Positions 37,076 to 45,382 of a stretch of DNA of 64,000 bases are shown here, piece by piece (within the stretch, counting starts at the first letter, position 1; each line of letters starts with the position of its first letter). The notes under the pieces are model-generated. The model worked only from the letters and a program-made list of their open reading frames with translations, was not told the DNA's origin and made no database searches. The position numbers and the translations under genes were made by a program. The DNA is from Corynebacterium sp. 21KM1197 (GTDB lineage Bacteria > Actinomycetota > Actinomycetes > Mycobacteriales > Mycobacteriaceae), in contig NZ_CP123907.1 of the NCBI RefSeq assembly GCF_033783015.1, positions 1,736,001 through 1,800,000 on the forward strand, in the 5' to 3' direction.

Positions 37076-37636
37076 GTGCCTACCGCACCCAAGCTTCACG
37101 CCCTCACTGCCATCTGCGGCAGCGCCCTGTTGGTCACCGCCTGTGGCAGCAGTGAGGCGCAAACCGCATCTGTCGGCACCACCTCGGCGATAGCTTCTAC
37201 AACCGCAGAGCCAACCACCACCCCCGGCAGCGCAAGCGCTAGCGAGACGCCGGAGGACGCTTCCTCTTCCGAGGCCTCTCAGCCTCAGGAAACGCAAGAC
37301 GATAATCCCGATGGGGGCCACAGCCTGTACGATCCCAACCCTATGGATGCCCAGTCCGTGGCTCTCGGAGAAACGTATTACTCCAACTGCGGACAAGCAG
37401 AAGCGGCACTCGCGCTCCCCCTCCATGAGGGACAACCGGGCTATCGCCCCGCGCTGGATCGCGACGGTGACGGGATCGCCTGCGAACCAGAAAATTGGTC
37501 AGAGCCGGGAGTCTGGCCCAGCCCCACTCAGGTGCCCAAGGCATTCGGGATGGAAGACCTGGAACGTCTGAAAAACGATCCCAATATCGACTACGACCCC
37601 AACGAATATCCTGGGTACAACCCCGAATATGACTAA
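37076..37636 (+). CDS. Lipoprotein with an excalibur calcium-binding domain
   Basis: 186 residues from GTG 37076 with AGAAGGGA seven bases upstream. Signal peptide with lipobox LLVTAC (Cys about residue 23), then a long Ser/Thr/Glu/Pro linker. The excalibur domain is YYSNCGQAEAALALPLHEG...YRPALDRDGDGIACE, with the DxDxDG loop and both Cys residues. A Pro/Asn/Tyr-rich tail (NPNIDYDPNEYPGYNPEYD region) follows. Excalibur domains are found in extracellular actinobacterial and Bacillus proteins, often linked to nucleases or cell-wall binding. Function here unknown. Confidence 0.88.
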   Translation: MPTAPKLHALTAICGSALLVTACGSSEAQTASVGTTSAIASTTAEPTTTPGSASASETPEDASSSEASQPQETQDDNPDGGHSLYDPNPMDAQSVALGETYYSNCGQAEAALALPLHEGQPGYRPALDRDGDGIACEPENWSEPGVWPSPTQVPKAFGMEDLERLKNDPNIDYDPNEYPGYNPEYD

Positions 37637-37708
37637 AGTACTCTAAGGCCGTTCCAGGCTTTTCAGATTAGCGTGCACCGCTATCAAAAAGAGTACTGAT
37701 CAAGGCAT

Positions 37709-37768
37709 CTATATCGCCCCGCTAGCGAGGCGATATAGAGTGGGGCAGCATTTTCCACTGCCCCACTC
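37709..37768. terminator. Two adjoining hairpins between converging genes
   Basis: First, CTATATCGCC (37709-37718) with GGCGATATAG (37729-37738), enclosing the self-complementary CGCTAGCG; the whole 30 bases are almost a perfect palindrome. Second, GAGTGGGGCAG (37738-37748) with CTGCCCCACTC (37758-37768). Placed between the lipoprotein gene and the reductase pseudogene. Confidence 0.7.
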
Positions 37769-37799
37769 AATCAGCTGCGATCCCACAACCTCATGCAGA

Positions 37800-38462
37800 T
37801 TACTGCGCGGCTATGCGCTTAATATCCTTCTCTCCATAGGCCTGCTCTCCCGGCCCCTGGTTATGAATCGCCCAGGCCAAGACCTTTGCCATATCGGAGG
37901 CCTTCACCCCTTTAAATCCACCCCAGGTAAAAAGAAATTCGCTGAGGCGGAACCCCTGTTCCCTGGACACCCAGGCAGGATAAAGCATGGCAATGCGATC
38001 AAATCCCATTCCGCGCACGTTACGGATAAAATCTCGTTTGGCCGGGCGCGAATAATCCTTGCCAAAGTCCCGATCAGAATCGGCTCCCGCTACCGCGATA
38101 GCACCAAGAAACCGCGCTCCCCTGGCATGCGCAAAACGCGCAAACTCGGTGGCAATTTCCACATCAACCTTGCGGTACGCCTCTTCTCCCTTGAAGGCGT
38201 CTTGCAGCGGGGTGGCCACGAGGTCAAAAGCAATATCGACCTCCTCCACCTGAGCAAGATCAATCCCGCTGAGGTCCTCCATGTCCGCCACCACGATCTG
38301 CTGAACCTTGGGGGAGGAATCGAGGGCCTCTACGCGGCGTCATCCCACGGCGATAATGCGCTTCATCGCATCATCCTCCGCAAGGCGATCCACCAAAAAT
38401 GATCCCGTGGCCCCGGTGTGCCCGCTGATCAGCACCGTCAATTCATTGTTCGTTACGCTCAA
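37800..38462 (-). pseudogene. NAD(P)-binding oxidoreductase (TIP30/YwnB-like) with an in-frame stop
   Basis: The frame is open from TTG 38462 (MSVTNNELTVLISGHTGATGSF) to 37800 except for a TGA at 38340-38342. Before it is the Rossmann motif SGHTGATGSFLVDRLAEDDAMKRIIAVG, after it RRVEALDSSPKVQQIVVADMEDL and the rest of an atypical short-chain dehydrogenase (ARFLGAIAVAGADSD, YSRPAKRDFIRNVRGMGFDRIAMLYPAW). The TGA stands where a CGA (Arg) would fit VGRRR, so one C-to-T change explains it. Restart at 38294 would lack the cofactor motif. It follows the DsbA-like gene closely, possibly once an operon. Confidence 0.8.
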
Positions 38463-38468
38463 TCCCCC

Positions 38469-39083
38469 TTAGAACCTCGGCCCCTCCGTCCGTGTGCGCT
38501 TTAGTTCGAAGAAATGCGGATAGCCCGCGAGCGTGACGGCGGCGTCGAAAAGCTCTCCGGCCTGATCACCCTGCGGAACCCGGGTGATCACGGGGCCAAA
38601 GAAGGCCGTCTCCCCCAGTTTCACCACGGGGGTGCCCACCTCGTCGCCCACGGCGTCCATCGCGCCCTGGTGGTACTCGCGCAGGCGCGCGTCCCATTCG
38701 GTGGTGTTCGCCACCTCGGCGTAGGCCGAGTCAAGGCCCACCTCGGCCAGCGCCTGGGCGATCACCTCGTTGTACGCGCCGTAGTCCTTCTTGCCGCCCT
38801 GGCGGCCGGGGTGAATGATGGTGCCCATCGCAGTGTAGAGGGCGTCGATTTTCTCCGGCTCCTGGGCCTTGACCGCCGCGAATACGCGCGCGGGGCCCCA
38901 GTTGGCCTTCATCTTTTCCATGTAATCGGGATCGAGGTCGCGCCCCTCGTTGAGCACGGAGAGGGACATGGGCACCCAATCCACCTCGATGTCGCGGACT
39001 TTTTCTACCTCTTTGATCCACCGGGAGGTCTGCCAGCAGAACGGGCAGGAGGCATCAAACCAAAAGGTCACGGGGGTAGCCAT
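38469..39083 (-). CDS. DsbA-family thioredoxin-fold protein, like mycothiol-dependent reductase Rv2466c
   Basis: 204 residues from ATG 39083 (MATPVTFWFDASCPFCWQTS). The redox motif is CPFC at about 13-16, followed by a DsbA-type helical insertion and the conserved cis-Pro in EVGTPVVKLGETAFFGPVI. Rv2466c of M. tuberculosis, a mycothiol-dependent nitroreductase, is likewise the neighbour of rpiB and divergent from pepN; the same divergence from pepN is seen here. The function is inferred from family and place. Confidence 0.9.
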   Translation of the reverse strand: MATPVTFWFDASCPFCWQTSRWIKEVEKVRDIEVDWVPMSLSVLNEGRDLDPDYMEKMKANWGPARVFAAVKAQEPEKIDALYTAMGTIIHPGRQGGKKDYGAYNEVIAQALAEVGLDSAYAEVANTTEWDARLREYHQGAMDAVGDEVGTPVVKLGETAFFGPVITRVPQGDQAGELFDAAVTLAGYPHFFELKRTRTEGPRF

Positions 39084-39341
39084 TATTACTCCTTGTATCG
39101 CTGTGTCTTGTGACTCTCTCCACGATAGCCACCCCTGCCCGCGCGCGCCGGTGGTGCGTACTACGGTGGTAGGAAGAAACTGGTAGGGAGCAGCCCATTC
39201 TTGGGTTCCACCCATGACCCTGAGCACATCCCAAGCCCCATGTCCCCGATCCCTCAGCAGTATCCGCAGCAACCGCCCACCCCGAGTTCGCGTTCCGTCC
39301 CACCCACCCAACCGCACGTTAGATTAAGGCAAGGTACCACC

Positions 39342-41921
39342 ATGACCTCCATTAACCTCACCCAGCAGGAAGCCCAAGCCCGCGCCGCCCTGCTGGACGT
39401 TCACCACTATGACGTCACTCTGGACCTCACCGACCCCGATTCCGGGGAATTTAGCTCCATTACCACCATCAAATTTGCGGTAAAGCAGGCCGGCGATACG
39501 TTCTTAGACCTGCGTGCCTCCCGGGTGGAGGGCGTGCGTCTCAACGGCAACGATATTCGCCCCAGCGCCCACCCCGATGGGAGCTATCACGAGGAAAACG
39601 GCATCGCGCTCACCGGCCTAGAGCCCGGCGAGCACAGCCTGCGCGTGGTGGCCACCTGCGCGTATTCCCGCACCGGGGAGGGCCTGCACCGCTTTGTGGA
39701 CCCCGCCGATGGCCGCACCTACCTGTACACCCAATTTGAGACGGCGGACGCCAAGCGCATGTTCGCCTGCTTCGATCAGCCCGATCTCAAGGCCACCTAT
39801 TCCTTTACTATTCACACTCCTGACGATTGGCGCGTGATCGGTAACTCCGAGCAGCACACCGTCCGGCGCGACGAGGGTACCCTCACCCACACCTCCGCCG
39901 TGGATTACCCGCTTTCCACGTATCTGGTGGCGGTGTGCGCCGGCCCCTACACGGAGGTGCGCAGCACGTGGACGGGCACGCTCACCCATCACCCGGAGAC
40001 CCCGGAGGGCCAGCCGCAGGAGGTCACGGTGCCGCTGGGCCTGTACTGCCGTAAGTCACTCGCCCCGCACCTGGACGCGCAGCGCCTGTTTAAGGAGACC
40101 AAGCAGGGCTTTGACTTTTACCACCGGAACTTTGGCTTTGCCTATCCCTTTGGCAAGTACGATCAGATTTTTGTGCCGGAGTTTAACGCCGGGGCAATGG
40201 AAAACGCCGGTTGCGTGACCATTCGCGATGAATACGTGTTTACCTCCCAGGCCACGCATTATCGCTACGAGCGCCGCGCCGATACGATTTTGCACGAGCT
40301 GGCGCACATGTGGTTTGGCGATCTGGTCACCATGCGCTGGTGGGACGATCTATGGCTCAACGAGTCCTTTGCCACCTGGGCCTCGGCCATTTCCCAGGCG
40401 GAGGAAACGGAATATGACACCGCATGGGTAACCTTTGCCGCCGTGGAAAAGGCCTGGGCATATAGCCAGGATCAGTTGCCCACCACGCACCCGATTTCTA
40501 CGGACGCCTCCGATATTGAGACGGTGGATCAGAACTTCGATGGCATCACCTATGCCAAGGGCGCTTCCGTGCTCAAGCAACTCCAGGCCTACGTGGGACG
40601 GGAGAACTTCTTTGCCGGGGTGCGGCGTCACTTTGCCGCCCACGCCTGGGGCAACGCCACCTTTGATGATTTGCTCGGCGCCCTGGAGGAGGCCTCCGGC
40701 CGGGACCTCAGCAGCTGGGCCGCGCAGTGGCTCAAGACCACCGGCATCTCCCGCTTGCGCCCGCGCTTTGAGGTATCCAACGGCACCTATTCCTCCTTCG
40801 AGGTGGTGCAGGAGGAGCGTCCGCGCACGCACCGCGTGGCCGTGGGCTTGTATTCGCTTATCGACACCTCCGTGGTGCGCACGCACCGCGTGGAGATCGA
40901 CCTCACGGGAGAGCGCACCGAAGTTCCCGAGCTGGTGGGTCTGCCCGCCGCCGATCTGGTGCTGGTCAATGACGATGACCTCACCTACTGCCTCATGGGA
41001 CTCGATGAGGGCTCCACGGAGTTCCTCATGAAGAACATCGAGCGGATCAGCGATCCGATGGCGCGCACGCTGTGCTGGTCGGCCGCCTGGGAGGCCATGC
41101 GCGATGGGAACATGCGCCCCCGCGATTACGCGGCCCTGGTGGCCCGGGGCGCGGTGCAGGAAACGGAACTCGCAGTGCTCGAAAAGATCCTTGCCCAGGC
41201 CACGGCGGCCGTCACGCTCTACGCCGATCCCACCTGGGCGGATACCGAGGGCCGGGAACTGCTTTCCTCCCTGTTCATGGAGGGCGCACGGCAGGAAAAC
41301 CGGGCCGCCGCGCTGATCTTTAACCACCAGCTCACCTCCGCCCCGCTCACCGAGGAAGCCGCACAGTATCTGCGCCGACGCTACGCGGACCCAGAGACGG
41401 AAACCGACCTGCGCTGGCTGGCGCTCACCGCCGTGATCGCGCACGGGGGCTTCGAGACCTCCGAGGCGGCCCGCACGGCGATCGCGGAACTCAGCGCGGT
41501 GGATCGCACCTCCTCCGGCGCGCAGGCAGCCCTGCGCGCGCACGCCGCCGTGCCGGAGGCAGGCATAAAGCGCGAGGTATTTGCCGAGTTGGTAGCCGGG
41601 GAGATGTCCAACCTAGATTCTCGTTCCAAGATGGCGGGTTTGACCTGGGCGGATTCCGCCCCGCTGCTCGCCCAGTTCAACAAGGAGTACTTTGAGGTGG
41701 CCCCGCAGGTGTGGGAGCGACTGAGTTCTGAGATGGCGCAGCGCACCCTCATCGGGTTGTACCCGTTCTGGGACGTCACCCCGGAGGCCTTGCAGCGCGC
41801 GGATGCGCTGCTGGAATCCATGGCCTCGGCGGGTCTGCGCCGTCTGATCCTGGAGAACCGGGATCGGGTGGCCCGCATGCTGCGGCTGCGCAAGGTGGAC
41901 GCGGAGGCCGCGCTGGGCTAA
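39342..41921 (+). CDS. pepN: Aminopeptidase N (M1 zinc metallopeptidase)
   Basis: 859 residues from ATG 39342 (MTSINLTQQEAQARAALLDV), with AAGGCAAGG about 10 bases upstream; an N-terminal extension of 47 Pro-rich residues is possible in frame but unlikely. Exopeptidase motif FNAGAMENAGCVTI and the zinc site HELAHMWFGDLVTMRWWDDLWLNE (HExxH-18-E) are complete. A catalytic domain of about 450 residues is followed by the helical ERAP1-like C-terminal domain. Cytoplasmic, releases N-terminal residues from peptides. A hairpin lies just behind the stop. Confidence 0.97.
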   Translation: MTSINLTQQEAQARAALLDVHHYDVTLDLTDPDSGEFSSITTIKFAVKQAGDTFLDLRASRVEGVRLNGNDIRPSAHPDGSYHEENGIALTGLEPGEHSLRVVATCAYSRTGEGLHRFVDPADGRTYLYTQFETADAKRMFACFDQPDLKATYSFTIHTPDDWRVIGNSEQHTVRRDEGTLTHTSAVDYPLSTYLVAVCAGPYTEVRSTWTGTLTHHPETPEGQPQEVTVPLGLYCRKSLAPHLDAQRLFKETKQGFDFYHRNFGFAYPFGKYDQIFVPEFNAGAMENAGCVTIRDEYVFTSQATHYRYERRADTILHELAHMWFGDLVTMRWWDDLWLNESFATWASAISQAEETEYDTAWVTFAAVEKAWAYSQDQLPTTHPISTDASDIETVDQNFDGITYAKGASVLKQLQAYVGRENFFAGVRRHFAAHAWGNATFDDLLGALEEASGRDLSSWAAQWLKTTGISRLRPRFEVSNGTYSSFEVVQEERPRTHRVAVGLYSLIDTSVVRTHRVEIDLTGERTEVPELVGLPAADLVLVNDDDLTYCLMGLDEGSTEFLMKNIERISDPMARTLCWSAAWEAMRDGNMRPRDYAALVARGAVQETELAVLEKILAQATAAVTLYADPTWADTEGRELLSSLFMEGARQENRAAALIFNHQLTSAPLTEEAAQYLRRRYADPETETDLRWLALTAVIAHGGFETSEAARTAIAELSAVDRTSSGAQAALRAHAAVPEAGIKREVFAELVAGEMSNLDSRSKMAGLTWADSAPLLAQFNKEYFEVAPQVWERLSSEMAQRTLIGLYPFWDVTPEALQRADALLESMASAGLRRLILENRDRVARMLRLRKVDAEAALG

Positions 41922-41940
41922 GCGCCCGGTAAGAGGAAAG

Positions 41941-41961
41941 GACGGAGGTTACTCCTCCGTC
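41941..41961. terminator. Hairpin overlapping the 3' end of the GntR gene
   Basis: GACGGAGG (41941-41948) with CCTCCGTC (41954-41961), perfect, between converging pepN and the GntR gene; one arm lies in the last GntR codons. No long T-tract. Confidence 0.5.
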
Positions 41962-42668
41962 ACCACCTTGATCTTGGCGATGTCCGAGCGCACCGCGTCA
42001 TCGGAATACTCCACATAACTGCCGTCCCGGGACTGCGCCACGCGCTGAATCCGCATAATGGGAACGTTGCGGGGAATATTGAGGTGGGTTTGCTCCGATT
42101 GGGAGGGGATTCCGGGGCTGATGATCTCCCATTTGCGGGTGGGGGCCATATCCCAGCGCTTCTGCATGAGTTCATACAGGGAGCCGGTGAGGTCCTCCTC
42201 TAACATGCCCGGCACCAGATCCGCCGGGTAATAACTGTTCTCAATGAGCAGCGGAGTGGTATCCACCGAGCGCAGGCGCACGATATTGAGCACCGGGGCA
42301 TGCGGCGGAAGGTGGAGGGACTGCGATATGCGCACGGTGGCCTCCATCATGGTGGCGCTGAGCACCTTGGAGTACACGGAAAGACCACGCTGGCGGAGCT
42401 GGATCATCAGACCCTCCAGGCAGGTCAGCTCCACCGTGGGCGGCACTCCCTTAACAAAGGTGCCGCCCGTGCGGCCGCGCCGTCTGTCAATGAGCGCTTC
42501 CATTTGAAGAATGTCTAAGGCATGGCGAACTGTCATGCGGGCCACCCCAAACTCCTCAACAAGCTGCCGCTCATTGGGCAGCTTGTCGCCTGGGGCGTAA
42601 TCGCCGCGTTCAATCCAGGTTCTCATTTCATCTGCGATGATGACGTACGCAGGACTCTTTCTCGGCAT
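41949..42668 (-). CDS. GntR family regulator, HutC/UTRA subgroup
   Basis: 239 residues from ATG 42668 (MPRKSPAYVIIADEMRTWIE). GntR winged helix with GDKLPNERQLVEEFGVARMTVRHALDILQMEALI (about 27-60), then a UTRA ligand domain (about 90-235) including LRSVDTTPLLIENSYYPADLVPGML. UTRA domains sense small molecules such as sugar phosphates, histidine intermediates or amines. The protein lies between pepN and crtI. A perfect palindrome 54 bases upstream may be its own operator. Its target is unknown; despite the HutC likeness the hut genes are 12 kb away and have their own IclR regulator. Confidence 0.9.
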   Translation of the reverse strand: MPRKSPAYVIIADEMRTWIERGDYAPGDKLPNERQLVEEFGVARMTVRHALDILQMEALIDRRRGRTGGTFVKGVPPTVELTCLEGLMIQLRQRGLSVYSKVLSATMMEATVRISQSLHLPPHAPVLNIVRLRSVDTTPLLIENSYYPADLVPGMLEEDLTGSLYELMQKRWDMAPTRKWEIISPGIPSQSEQTHLNIPRNVPIMRIQRVAQSRDGSYVEYSDDAVRSDIAKIKVVTEE

Positions 42669-42721
42669 CCGTTCAGGCACCCGTATCACGCTACCAATAC
42701 ATGAACAATTTTGCATATGAC

Positions 42722-42738
42722 GTCTGAGCACCTCAGAC
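42722..42738. promoter_or_regulatory. Palindrome GTCTGAG-CAC-CTCAGAC upstream of the GntR gene
   Basis: Perfect 7-bp arms with a 3-base centre, 54 bases before the GntR start. GntR regulators commonly bind such sites in their own promoter region. Confidence 0.5.
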
Positions 42739-42867
42739 AGGTGGGATTTATAGGCATTTTTCGCCTCTCCCACGTCAGAACGCCCTCACCGAGGGTTCAC
42801 GCCATAACCTTTTTATTTCCACCTCCCCGGTACGTGTTACATGTATTGCACACGACACAGGAATTTC

Positions 42868-42883
42868 ACCCCCTTTCGGGGGT
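42868..42883 (-). terminator. Hairpin downstream of crtI
   Basis: ACCCCC (42868-42873) and GGGGGT (42878-42883) close a tetraloop (GAAA in the crtI transcript) two bases after the crtI stop. The following run is GAAATTCC, not a T-tract. Confidence 0.5.
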
Positions 42884-42885
42884 AT

Positions 42886-44364
42886 CTAGAACCACTGAAG
42901 GATGTTCTCCGCGGAGATGAGACACATGGGAACCCCCACCCCGGGCAGGGTGGTGGCACCGGCATGGAAAAGCCCCTTGACCTTGTGAGATACCTGTGAA
43001 CCCCGGAAAAATGCTGACTGTTTTAGGGTATGCGAGGGCCCAATAGCCCCACCCCGCCAAGCGTGATAGCGGCCCACAAAATCCCCCGGCCCCAATGTCC
43101 GACGCACCACAATCCGATCCGCCAGATCGGGAGCACCCGCCGCCCGCGCCACCTGTTCCACGGCGCGATCCGCGATCGCCTCCACCGCCGTGCTCCCCTC
43201 CCCGTAAGCACTCCCCCGCCCCAGTGATTCCTGCGCCGGGGCTGGAACGAGCACAAAGAGATTTTCATGCCCCTCCGGCGCCACGTGGGGATCGGTGGCT
43301 GAGGGCTTGCACACGTACAGGGAATGAGACGCCCCGGTGCCACCAAACACCGCATCAAAGTCCGGCCGCCAATCCGGGGAGAACACCAAATTATGGTGCT
43401 GCAATCCCGGCAATTCCCCGCGCACGCCCAACAAAGCCAACACCACCGAGGGGCCAGGCTCACGCCCCCGCCACCACCGCGTCGAATAGGAGCGGCAGGC
43501 CGGAGGCAGCAGCGAGTGCTCCGTGTGGTGGAAATCCGCGGCGCTCACCACGGCGTCGGCAGCATAAAAGCCCTGGGTGGTGCGCACTCCCCGCACCCGG
43601 CCCGCGCGCACCTCGATCCCGGTAACCTCGCACCCCAGATTCAGGCGCACCCCCACCTGCTCGGCCAGGCGGGCGATGGATTCCACAATGGCATAAAAAC
43701 CGCCCGTGGGATACCACACCCCCTGGCGCAGATCGGTGTGGCTCATCAGGTGATAAAGAGAAGGAATACGCTCCGGGCGGGAGGAAAGGAACATCGCCGG
43801 GTATTCCAGAATGTGGCGCAGCAGGGGATCGCGCGCCACCCGCGCGGTTTTCGTGGATAGCGGTCGCGCGAGCAAACCGGCCAGGCGCGGAATCTGCCCG
43901 CGCACCTCCGGGGTGAGCAGCCGTGCGGGGTGCTCAAAAGTGGTGTAAAGGAAAGTCTCTAGGGCAATGCGGTAGGCGTCGGAAGCGCTATCAAGGTAGC
44001 CCCGCAGGCGCGCGCCGGAGCCGGGCTCGATGGCGTCGAAAAGCGCCTCCGCCTCCCCCGTGCGCACCGCCACGCGACGCTCCCCCTGAAACACCTGGTA
44101 GGCGGGGTCGAGGCGGGTGAGGCCGTACTCGCGCTCCGGGGTGGTGCCAAAGTGGGCGAAAAAGCGCTCGTAGGCCTCCGGCATGAGGTACCAGCTGGGG
44201 CCGGTGTCAAAGCGGAACCCCGCCACGGAAAGGGAACCGGCGCGCCCGCCGATCTCCTCGTTCTTCTCGCACAGCGTGACCGCATAGCCCCTGCGCCCCA
44301 GCAGCGCCGCCGTGGCCAGGCCCGCCACGCCCGCGCCGATCACCACTATCCGCCCGCTTGCCAT
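42886..44364 (-). CDS. crtI: Phytoene desaturase family FAD enzyme (CrtI)
   Basis: Desaturates phytoene to coloured carotenes in the membrane. 492 residues from ATG 44364 (MASGRIVVIGAGVAGLATAA). An ATG nine bases upstream lies inside the likely -10 TAGAAT, so the later start is preferred and the transcript is probably leaderless. FAD-binding VVIGAGVAGLATAALLGRRGY (about 6-26), LCEKNEEIGGRAGSLSVAGFRFDTGPSW, and the C-terminal carotenoid oxidase signature GLFHAGATTLPGVGVPMCLISAENIL. crtB lies 1 kb upstream on the same strand with an unrelated gene between them on the other strand. Confidence 0.95.
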   Translation of the reverse strand: MASGRIVVIGAGVAGLATAALLGRRGYAVTLCEKNEEIGGRAGSLSVAGFRFDTGPSWYLMPEAYERFFAHFGTTPEREYGLTRLDPAYQVFQGERRVAVRTGEAEALFDAIEPGSGARLRGYLDSASDAYRIALETFLYTTFEHPARLLTPEVRGQIPRLAGLLARPLSTKTARVARDPLLRHILEYPAMFLSSRPERIPSLYHLMSHTDLRQGVWYPTGGFYAIVESIARLAEQVGVRLNLGCEVTGIEVRAGRVRGVRTTQGFYAADAVVSAADFHHTEHSLLPPACRSYSTRWWRGREPGPSVVLALLGVRGELPGLQHHNLVFSPDWRPDFDAVFGGTGASHSLYVCKPSATDPHVAPEGHENLFVLVPAPAQESLGRGSAYGEGSTAVEAIADRAVEQVARAAGAPDLADRIVVRRTLGPGDFVGRYHAWRGGAIGPSHTLKQSAFFRGSQVSHKVKGLFHAGATTLPGVGVPMCLISAENILQWF

Positions 44365-44398
44365 GCTCACCATTCTAAGCCGCCTAAGATCGTGCCCC
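44365..44398. promoter_or_regulatory. 34-base divergent promoter region, crtI and oxidoreductase
   Basis: TAGAAT on the minus strand (44372-44377) ends 8 bases before the crtI ATG, and TAAGAT on the plus strand (44385-44390) ends 9 bases before the other ATG. Neither gene has an SD. Both transcripts are probably leaderless, and their promoter elements must reach into each other's territory. Confidence 0.55.
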
Positions 44399-45382
44399 AT
44401 GCACAGCAATCAGATTCACCTTGCCTCCCGCCCCACCGGCTGGCCGCAGCCGGCAAACTTCCGCGCGGTGCGCGCCGAACTCCCCGCGCTGGCACCGGGC
44501 GAGGTGCGGGTGCGCAACGAATACATCTCCGTAGACCCCTACATGCGCGGGCGCATGAGCGACGCCCCCAGCTACATCCCGCCCTTTGCTCTCGACGCCC
44601 CCATGACCGGTTCCGCCGTGGGGCGCGTGGTGGCCTCCCAGGCCAAGGATCTCCCCGAGGGCACCCTGGTCACCCACCAGCAGGGCTGGCGCGACGTGGC
44701 CCAGGGCCCAGCCACAGAGTTCCGCGCCGTGGATGACGCCCTCTCCCCCTCCGCCTACCTCGGAATCCTGGGGATTACCGGCATGACCGCCTACGCCGGG
44801 CTCACCCGGATCGGCCGGCTGCAACCGGGCGAGACGGTGTTCGTCTCCGGGGCGGCCGGGGCCGTGGGCAGCGCCGTGGGGCAGATCGCCCGCCTGCTCG
44901 GTGCCGGAACCGTGATCGGCTCCGCCGGAGGCCCGGAGAAAACCGCCCTGCTCACCGAGCGCTACGGCTTTGACGTGGCGCTGGATTACAAGGCCGCGCC
45001 CATCGCGGAGCAACTCCCCGCCGGGATCGACCTGTACTTTGACAACGTGGGCGGGGACCACCTGGAGGCCGCCATCGGGGCCATGAACCGCTTTGGCCGC
45101 CTGGTGGAATGCGGCATGATCAGCCAATACAACCTGGAAAGGCCCGAGGCCGGGCCGCGCAACATGACGGAGATCGTGAAGAAGTCTCTGCGCATGGAGG
45201 GCTTTACCCTGGGCGATCACCTGGACATCGCGCCCGAGTTCCTGGGCAAGGTCGTCCCCTGGCTCAAGGAGGGGAAGTTGGTGTACGAGGAGACCGTGGC
45301 GGAGGGGTTAGACAATGCCGTGGAGGCGTTCTTGACCATGATGCGCGGGGGCAACAAGGGGAAGATGGTGGTGCGGATCTAA
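44399..45382 (+). CDS. NADP-dependent zinc-free medium-chain oxidoreductase
   Basis: 327 residues from ATG 44399 (MHSNQIHLASRPTGWPQPAN). N-terminal GroES-like half with NEYISVDPYMRGRMSD, nucleotide-binding VFVSGAAGAVGSAVGQIARLLGA (about 141-163), and FDNVGGDHLEAAIGAMNRFGRLVECG, YNLERPEAGPRNM. This is the prostaglandin reductase/CurA-like subgroup (PFAM ADH_N_2), which reduces the double bond of enones. No zinc ligands. It stands between crtB and crtI, pointing the other way, and its stop overlaps that of crtB. A role in carotenoid metabolism is not shown. Confidence 0.93.
   Translation: MHSNQIHLASRPTGWPQPANFRAVRAELPALAPGEVRVRNEYISVDPYMRGRMSDAPSYIPPFALDAPMTGSAVGRVVASQAKDLPEGTLVTHQQGWRDVAQGPATEFRAVDDALSPSAYLGILGITGMTAYAGLTRIGRLQPGETVFVSGAAGAVGSAVGQIARLLGAGTVIGSAGGPEKTALLTERYGFDVALDYKAAPIAEQLPAGIDLYFDNVGGDHLEAAIGAMNRFGRLVECGMISQYNLERPEAGPRNMTEIVKKSLRMEGFTLGDHLDIAPEFLGKVVPWLKEGKLVYEETVAEGLDNAVEAFLTMMRGGNKGKMVVRI

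Noticed and set aside
41949-42668. The GntR/UTRA protein as hut repressor HutC
   Set aside because: It lies 12 kb from hut, beside pepN, and the hut cluster has an IclR regulator of the known corynebacterial type.
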